A stretch of DNA of 64,000 nucleotides. Origin: Shewanella polaris. Lineage in GTDB: Bacteria; Pseudomonadota; Gammaproteobacteria; Enterobacterales; Shewanellaceae. Below are positions 59,920 through 64,000 of the stretch, one piece after another. Positions within the stretch are counted from its first letter, which is position 1. Each line of letters opens with the position of its first letter. The translations under genes were made by a program, and so were the position numbers. Where the stretch lies: assembly GCF_006385555.1 (NCBI RefSeq), contig NZ_CP041036.1, forward strand, positions 2,356,001-2,420,000. The letters run 5' to 3'. The notes under the pieces were generated by a model. That model was not told where the DNA came from and made no database searches. It saw nothing but the letters and a program-made list of their open reading frames with translations.

Positions 59920-60774
59920 ATGAATACCCTTGAAAAGGTTCAAAAAAGCCTTACCCAATTTAGTAAATCGGAACGTAAAGTTGCCGAAGTCATATTAGCC
60001 TCACCGCAAACAGCTATACATTCTAGTATTGCGACATTAGCCAAAATGGCCGATGTCAGTGAGCCAACGGTTAATCGTTTTTGTCGTCGATTAGATACTA
60101 AGGGCTTCCCTGATTTTAAGTTACATTTGGCCCAAAGTCTTGCTAATGGCACACCCTATGTTAGTCGTCACGTTGAAGAAGATGACTCTCCAGAGTCTTA
60201 TACAACTAAAATATTCGAATCTTCAATGGCATCACTTGATACTGCACGTCAAAGCATTGATACTGCGGCAATTAACAAAGCCGTTGACGTACTCACTCAA
60301 GCAAAAACCATTTCATTTTTTGGTCTCGGAGCGTCTTCTTCTGTCGCTCATGATGCACAAAATAAATTCTTCCGTTTTAACGTACCTGTAATTTGTTTCG
60401 ATGATGTGTTAATGCAACGAATGAGTTGTATTAACTGCAACGAAGGTGACGTCGTAGTGTTAATTTCTCACACAGGTCGGACAAAATCATTGATTGAAAT
60501 AGCCCGAATAGCTCGTGAGAATGGTGCTGCAGTAATCGGTATTACCGCCCGCAATTCGCCATTATCTCTAGAATGCACTTTGCCTGTGACAATGGAAGTT
60601 CCTGAAGATACGGATATGTATTTACCGATGGCATCACGTTTAGCACAGTTGGTCACCATAGATGTCTTAGCCACAGGCTTTACCTTACGCCGAGGCCCAC
60701 GTTTCCGAGATAATTTAAAACGCGTTAAAGAAGTATTAAAAGAATCTCGTGTGAACAAGGATTTAACCATATAA
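59920..60774 (+). CDS. hexR: HexR, RpiR-family regulator of central carbon metabolism
   Basis: 284 residues: N-terminal RpiR-type helix-turn-helix (SSIATLAKMADVSEPTVNRFCRRL) and a C-terminal SIS domain for sugar-phosphate binding (FFGLGASSSVAHDAQNKFFR; VVLISHTGRTKSLIEIARIA). HexR proteins respond to 2-keto-3-deoxy-6-phosphogluconate, the edd product. Divergent from zwf-pgl-edd-eda, with similar palindromes before zwf, hexR, pykA and adhE. The ATG is preceded by GCGGA; a TTG two codons earlier is less likely. Confidence 0.96.
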   Translation: MNTLEKVQKSLTQFSKSERKVAEVILASPQTAIHSSIATLAKMADVSEPTVNRFCRRLDTKGFPDFKLHLAQSLANGTPYVSRHVEEDDSPESYTTKIFESSMASLDTARQSIDTAAINKAVDVLTQAKTISFFGLGASSSVAHDAQNKFFRFNVPVICFDDVLMQRMSCINCNEGDVVVLISHTGRTKSLIEIARIARENGAAVIGITARNSPLSLECTLPVTMEVPEDTDMYLPMASRLAQLVTIDVLATGFTLRRGPRFRDNLKRVKEVLKESRVNKDLTI

Positions 60775-60975
60775 ACCTAAGTGCATCTTACAAGTAATGG
60801 ATAGAGGGCTTTTTACACCCTCGCCCCTAATACTTACAGTAATACTTACTCTAGATATCACAAGCTTTTTATGATGTATTAAGCATATTCGTAATCGGAT
60901 AACTGGATAATAATTACAAGATTCAGTTATTTTCGACCATTTGAGCCCATTAATACAGCAATGAACATTGTTATT
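60775..60975. other. 200-base stretch between hexR and its terminator
   Basis: No ORF of protein-like character. It contains GAGGG/CCCTC arms at 60804-60822 and two AATACTTAC copies. It may be a long 3' untranslated region or a small RNA gene. Confidence 0.35.
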
Positions 60976-61009
60976 AAGGTCAAACAGCATTGCTGTTTGA
61001 CCTTTTTTA
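60976..61009 (+). terminator. Strong terminator between hexR and pykA
   Basis: Fourteen-bp stem AAGGTCAAACAGCA/TGCTGTTTGACCTT with almost no loop, followed by a T run, about 200 bases after hexR. Confidence 0.85.
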
Positions 61010-61065
61010 TTATAAAAACCGCTAATCTGTCACATAAATCACACATTAAAAACGATCTTTTTGTT

Positions 61066-61080
61066 GGTAACTTTACTACA
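61066..61080 (-). promoter_or_regulatory. HexR-like operator upstream of pykA
   Basis: Minus strand TGTAGTAAAGTTACC agrees with the consensus except at the ends, 118-132 bases before the pykA start. Confidence 0.6.
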
Positions 61081-61197
61081 TTTAGCCGAATCTCTGTTAA
61101 TATACTTGTATCATTTAAGTACTAAGATAGCTGGCGTACTTTAAATAACCGAATTCTATTTAACACAAAATCTTTCTTATCATTAACGGAGTATCTT

Positions 61198-62637
61198 ATG
61201 TTCCGCAGAACTAAAATCGTTACTACACTCGGACCAGCAACTGATCGCGATGACAATTTACGTAAAATTATCATAGCAGGCGCTAACGTTGTTAGACTTA
61301 ACTTTTCACATGGTTTACCAGAAGATCATTTAAAACGCGCGACTGATACACGTAGGATCGCCAAAGAATTGGGCAAAACTGTCGCTATTCTAGGTGACTT
61401 ACAAGGTCCGAAAATTCGAATATCTACTTTTAAAGACAACAAAAAAATCAAACTTAATTTAGGCGATGCTTTTGTACTTGATGCCGATTTAGGCAAAGGT
61501 GAAGGCGACGAAAATCAAGTCGGTATTGATTACAAGCAATTACCAGATGACGTTGTTATTGGTGATATTTTAATGCTTGATGACGGTCGAGTTCAATTAA
61601 AAGTTGAACGAGTTGAAGATCGAAAGGTTTTTACTACTGTTACTGTTGCAGGCCCGTTATCTAACAACAAAGGCATTAACAAAAAAGGCGGCGGACTAAC
61701 AGCCCCAGCCTTAACAGAAAAAGACATGGCAGACATTAAAACTGCCGCGTTAATTGATGTTGACTTCCTTGCCGTGTCATTCCCACGTACTGGTGCTGAC
61801 TTAGACTTAGCACGTGCTTTAGCGCTTGAAGCTGGCAGTAAAGCACTTATTGTCGCAAAAGTTGAACGTGCTGAAGCAGTAGAATCAGACGAAGCAATGG
61901 ATGATGTAATTAGAGCATCAGATGTTGTGATGGTTGCCCGTGGTGATTTAGGTGTTGAAATTGGTGATGCTGCGCTTGTTGCGGTACAAAAACGTTTAAT
62001 TCAACGTTCACGCCAGTTAAACAAAGCGGTTATCACTGCAACACAAATGATGGAATCGATGATTTCGAGCCCTATGCCTACACGTGCTGAAGTTATGGAC
62101 GTAGCAAATGCTGTTCTAGATGGCACAGATGCGGTAATGCTGTCAGCTGAAACGGCTGCTGGTGATTTCCCTGAAGAAACTGTTATGGCAATGGCTAATG
62201 TCTGTATTGGCGCAGAAGCACATCCAAGTGTGAATGTATCCAACCACCGTATGAATGAGCAGTTTTCATCTATTGAAGAGACCATCGCTCTATCAACTAT
62301 GTATGCAGCTAACCACTTACCTGGTGTCAAAGCGATTATTTCGTTAACGGAATCAGGTGAGACGGCTAAATTAATGTCTCGTATTAGCTCTGGTTTGCCG
62401 ATATTTGCATTAACTCGTCATCCAAAAACCTTAGCTAGTATGTGTATGTACCGTGGTGTTCAGCCAGTTAATTTTGACTCTACTGCATATCCTGCTGAAG
62501 AACTCGCTAAAGAAGCATTAAACTGCATAGTGAACAAAGGTTATTTAGTCAGTGGGGATATGGTTCTAATGACTAAAGGTGACGTGATGGAAACCATCGG
62601 TGGCACGAACACTTGTAAAGTGTTGATTGTTGCTTAA
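61198..62637 (+). CDS. pykA: Pyruvate kinase II
   Basis: Converts phosphoenolpyruvate and ADP to pyruvate and ATP. 479 residues, matching the PykA type. N-terminal [12 protein letters not shown], active-site lysine region [14 protein letters not shown], metal-binding [12 protein letters not shown], and [10 protein letters not shown] are intact. TTAACGGAG precedes the ATG by a few bases. A HexR-like site lies upstream, and a terminator follows the gene. Confidence 0.97.
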   Translation: MFRRTKIVTTLGPATDRDDNLRKIIIAGANVVRLNFSHGLPEDHLKRATDTRRIAKELGKTVAILGDLQGPKIRISTFKDNKKIKLNLGDAFVLDADLGKGEGDENQVGIDYKQLPDDVVIGDILMLDDGRVQLKVERVEDRKVFTTVTVAGPLSNNKGINKKGGGLTAPALTEKDMADIKTAALIDVDFLAVSFPRTGADLDLARALALEAGSKALIVAKVERAEAVESDEAMDDVIRASDVVMVARGDLGVEIGDAALVAVQKRLIQRSRQLNKAVITATQMMESMISSPMPTRAEVMDVANAVLDGTDAVMLSAETAAGDFPEETVMAMANVCIGAEAHPSVNVSNHRMNEQFSSIEETIALSTMYAANHLPGVKAIISLTESGETAKLMSRISSGLPIFALTRHPKTLASMCMYRGVQPVNFDSTAYPAEELAKEALNCIVNKGYLVSGDMVLMTKGDVMETIGGTNTCKVLIVA

Positions 62638-62703
62638 TCAAGTCTAACCAAATATAACGAGGAACATTCACTACTCGCACGCGGTGATACACTCGTTAAC
62701 ACT

Positions 62704-62730
62704 AAAGCCAATCTTTGGATTGGCTTTTTT
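62704..62730 (+). terminator. Terminator after pykA
   Basis: Stem AAAGCCAATC/GATTGGCTTT with loop TTTG and a T run, 67 bases after the pykA stop. Confidence 0.88.
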
Positions 62731-62826
62731 ATCGATTTTTTTGAACATTAACGCTATACCTTAATAAAGTGACCTTAAAAGTAGCTACCATTCCCCTGCT
62801 TCATCGTTAATCCGTAACATGATGGA

Positions 62827-62854
62827 TAAAAAAAGCCCCGACAGAGTCGGGGCT
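62827..62854 (-). terminator. Terminator of the fadE-type gene
   Basis: Stem AGCCCCGAC/GTCGGGGCT; on the minus strand it is followed by seven T. It lies just beyond the acyl-CoA dehydrogenase stop. Confidence 0.88.
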
Positions 62855-62903
62855 GATGTACATAAGTATTTCTAAAACTTAAGATTAATGTAATTAACTT
62901 ACA

Positions 62904-64000
62904 TTATAGCTTTTCAAAGTCATTAACGTTGATAGCAGCTAAACGCATTACATCTGCTTCTACAAGCTGTTTATGCTCAGCTTCAGTGATGATGTCTTTT
63001 TCTAATGCAACATCAAATAACTCAAGCATAGGAAGCTTAGATTTTATGTGGCCGCTTCGTTGCGCTTTCTTAAGTTTCTTATATAAATCTTTCGCAGCAT
63101 ATTTAGCTAAGAAGGCACTTTCTACTTCTGCTATGCCACTTGTGTCACCATCAAATTCACTACACAAGAATGTAATTCGATCACGTGCAGCTCCAGGCTT
63201 AAGCATGCCTTTAACTAAATCGACAGCAAACTTATCACTTGGCGCATTAAAATGATTACCCAATGGGAAAATTAATACCCGAAGTAACACAGCTGCAATT
63301 TTGCTTGGGAAGTTGCGAATTGCATCTTCAAGCGCTTTAGCCGCTAAATGTAAACGCTCTGTCATCACATAATGTACTGCCGCTAAATCATCTTGCTGAC
63401 GGCCATTATCTTCAAACAGTTTCAATGTTGCTGACGCTAAATATAACTGGCTTAATACATCGCCCATTCGTGCAGAAATCATCTCTTTACGTTTGAGATC
63501 GCCACCCATAATCAACATTGATAAATCAGTCATGATCGCAAGTGAAGAAGATATACGGGTCATATCACGATAATATTGCTGTGTAGGACCACTCACTGGT
63601 GCACTGGCAAATCGGCTGCCTGTTAATGCACTACCAAATGAACGTAATGCATTACTTACAGCATAACCAATATGGCCAAGTAACAATGAGTCGAAACGAT
63701 CTAAAGCCGATGTTTCATCTTCCATTGCAGCCGCTTCCATTTCAGCTAATACGTATGGATGACAGCGTGTAGCACCTTGACCAAAAATCATCAATGAACG
63801 AGTTAGAATGTTTGCACCTTCTACTGTAATTGAGATTGGGTTAGCCATAAATGCGTGACCTAAATAGTTTTTAGGTCCAAGTTGTATGCCCTTACCAGAT
63901 TGAATGTCCATTGCATCTTCTAATACATCACGACCTAACTCGGTCATATGATATTTAGCAATAGCAGTCACAACTGAAGGTTTCACTTTTAAATCGATAC
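62904..64000 (-). CDS. fadE: Acyl-CoA dehydrogenase FadE, C-terminal part (gene runs off the window)
   Basis: The reading frame stays open to the right edge, so only the C-terminal 365 or so residues are visible. A GTG at 63986 is internal, not a start. ITVEGANILTRSLMIFGQGATRCHPYVLAEMEAA-type sequence and the AKYHMTELGRD region match E. coli FadE, a large fatty acyl-CoA dehydrogenase that begins beta-oxidation. The C-terminal FadE-specific domain follows (LKKAQRSGHIKSKLPMLEL). Start, FAD domain and promoter lie outside. Confidence 0.93.
   Translation of the reverse strand, partial: IDLKVKPSVVTAIAKYHMTELGRDVLEDAMDIQSGKGIQLGPKNYLGHAFMANPISITVEGANILTRSLMIFGQGATRCHPYVLAEMEAAAMEDETSALDRFDSLLLGHIGYAVSNALRSFGSALTGSRFASAPVSGPTQQYYRDMTRISSSLAIMTDLSMLIMGGDLKRKEMISARMGDVLSQLYLASATLKLFEDNGRQQDDLAAVHYVMTERLHLAAKALEDAIRNFPSKIAAVLLRVLIFPLGNHFNAPSDKFAVDLVKGMLKPGAARDRITFLCSEFDGDTSGIAEVESAFLAKYAAKDLYKKLKKAQRSGHIKSKLPMLELFDVALEKDIITEAEHKQLVEADVMRLAAINVNDFEKL

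Noticed and set aside
60763..60990. 75-codon minus-strand ORF after hexR
   Set aside because: Overlaps the hexR end and part of the terminator stem; no supporting start signal.
62904..63986. Complete 360-residue acyl-CoA dehydrogenase starting at GTG 63986
   Set aside because: The frame stays open to the window edge and the sequence is the C-terminal part of FadE; the true start is outside.

Overview
The window looks like a chromosomal segment of a low-GC marine gammaproteobacterium, most likely Shewanella. The reasons are the gene content and order (seqA-pgm divergent from ybfF, then DUF2788, ybfE and fldA; EarP beside an Arg32-type EF-P; yfbR beside a Dgt-like triphosphohydrolase; zwf-pgl-edd-eda divergent from hexR, followed by pykA) and the AT-rich intergenic DNA. 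The genus is an inference from remembered synteny and was not searched. Almost everything is housekeeping or central-metabolism DNA. I see no tRNA or rRNA gene, CRISPR array, intact insertion sequence, prophage or plasmid origin.

Layout. 0.3-2.2 kb: a cache-type chemoreceptor. 2.4-8.6 kb, minus strand: nadA, a branched-chain 2-oxoacid dehydrogenase operon (bkdA1-bkdA2-bkdB) and astE. 8.8-11.1 kb: msrA, trxB and a GNAT acetyltransferase. 11.3-15.7 kb: a two-gene RND efflux system. 16.0-19.5 kb: a PatZ-like acyl-CoA synthetase/acetyltransferase fusion and an ecotin-type protease inhibitor. 19.8-24.9 kb, minus: a RecQ-family helicase coupled to a small unknown protein, another small unknown, a DTW-domain tRNA-modifying enzyme and pssA. 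25.4-30.7 kb: a possible short ORF, a PBP4-type peptidase, a conserved 470-residue protein of unknown function and a GGDEF-EAL protein. 30.9-43.3 kb: katG, pgm and seqA, ybfF to fldA, earP-efp, alaA, and yfbR-dgt. 43.4-49.6 kb, minus: a hexitol (probably mannitol) utilisation locus made of a HAD phosphatase, a SorC-type regulator, an NCS1-like transporter, a mannitol dehydrogenase and a fructokinase. 50.3-54.4 kb: adhE, a decayed aspartate/glutamate racemase gene and a histidine-rich small protein. 54.9-62.6 kb: the Entner-Doudoroff operon, hexR and pykA. The right edge cuts a fadE-type acyl-CoA dehydrogenase.

How it works together. Glucose 6-phosphate enters the Entner-Doudoroff route (zwf, pgl, edd, eda) and gives pyruvate and glyceraldehyde 3-phosphate; pykA and adhE act further down. 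HexR-like 15-bp palindromes lie in front of zwf, hexR, pykA and adhE, so the right third of the window reads as one local regulon. The hexitol locus would deliver fructose 6-phosphate to the same core.

The less ordinary items are: a PatZ homologue that keeps the histidine normally lost in PatZ; an NCS1-type (nucleobase-family) carrier where a sugar-alcohol transporter is expected, with a 14-bp direct repeat as a candidate SorC operator; a racemase pseudogene whose lost N-terminus can still be read; a 135-residue protein with 25 histidines; an ecotin with Leu at the expected P1 position; and a GGDEF-EAL gene whose start must lie beyond a strong terminator. I did not find a clearly new multi-gene defence or mobile system.
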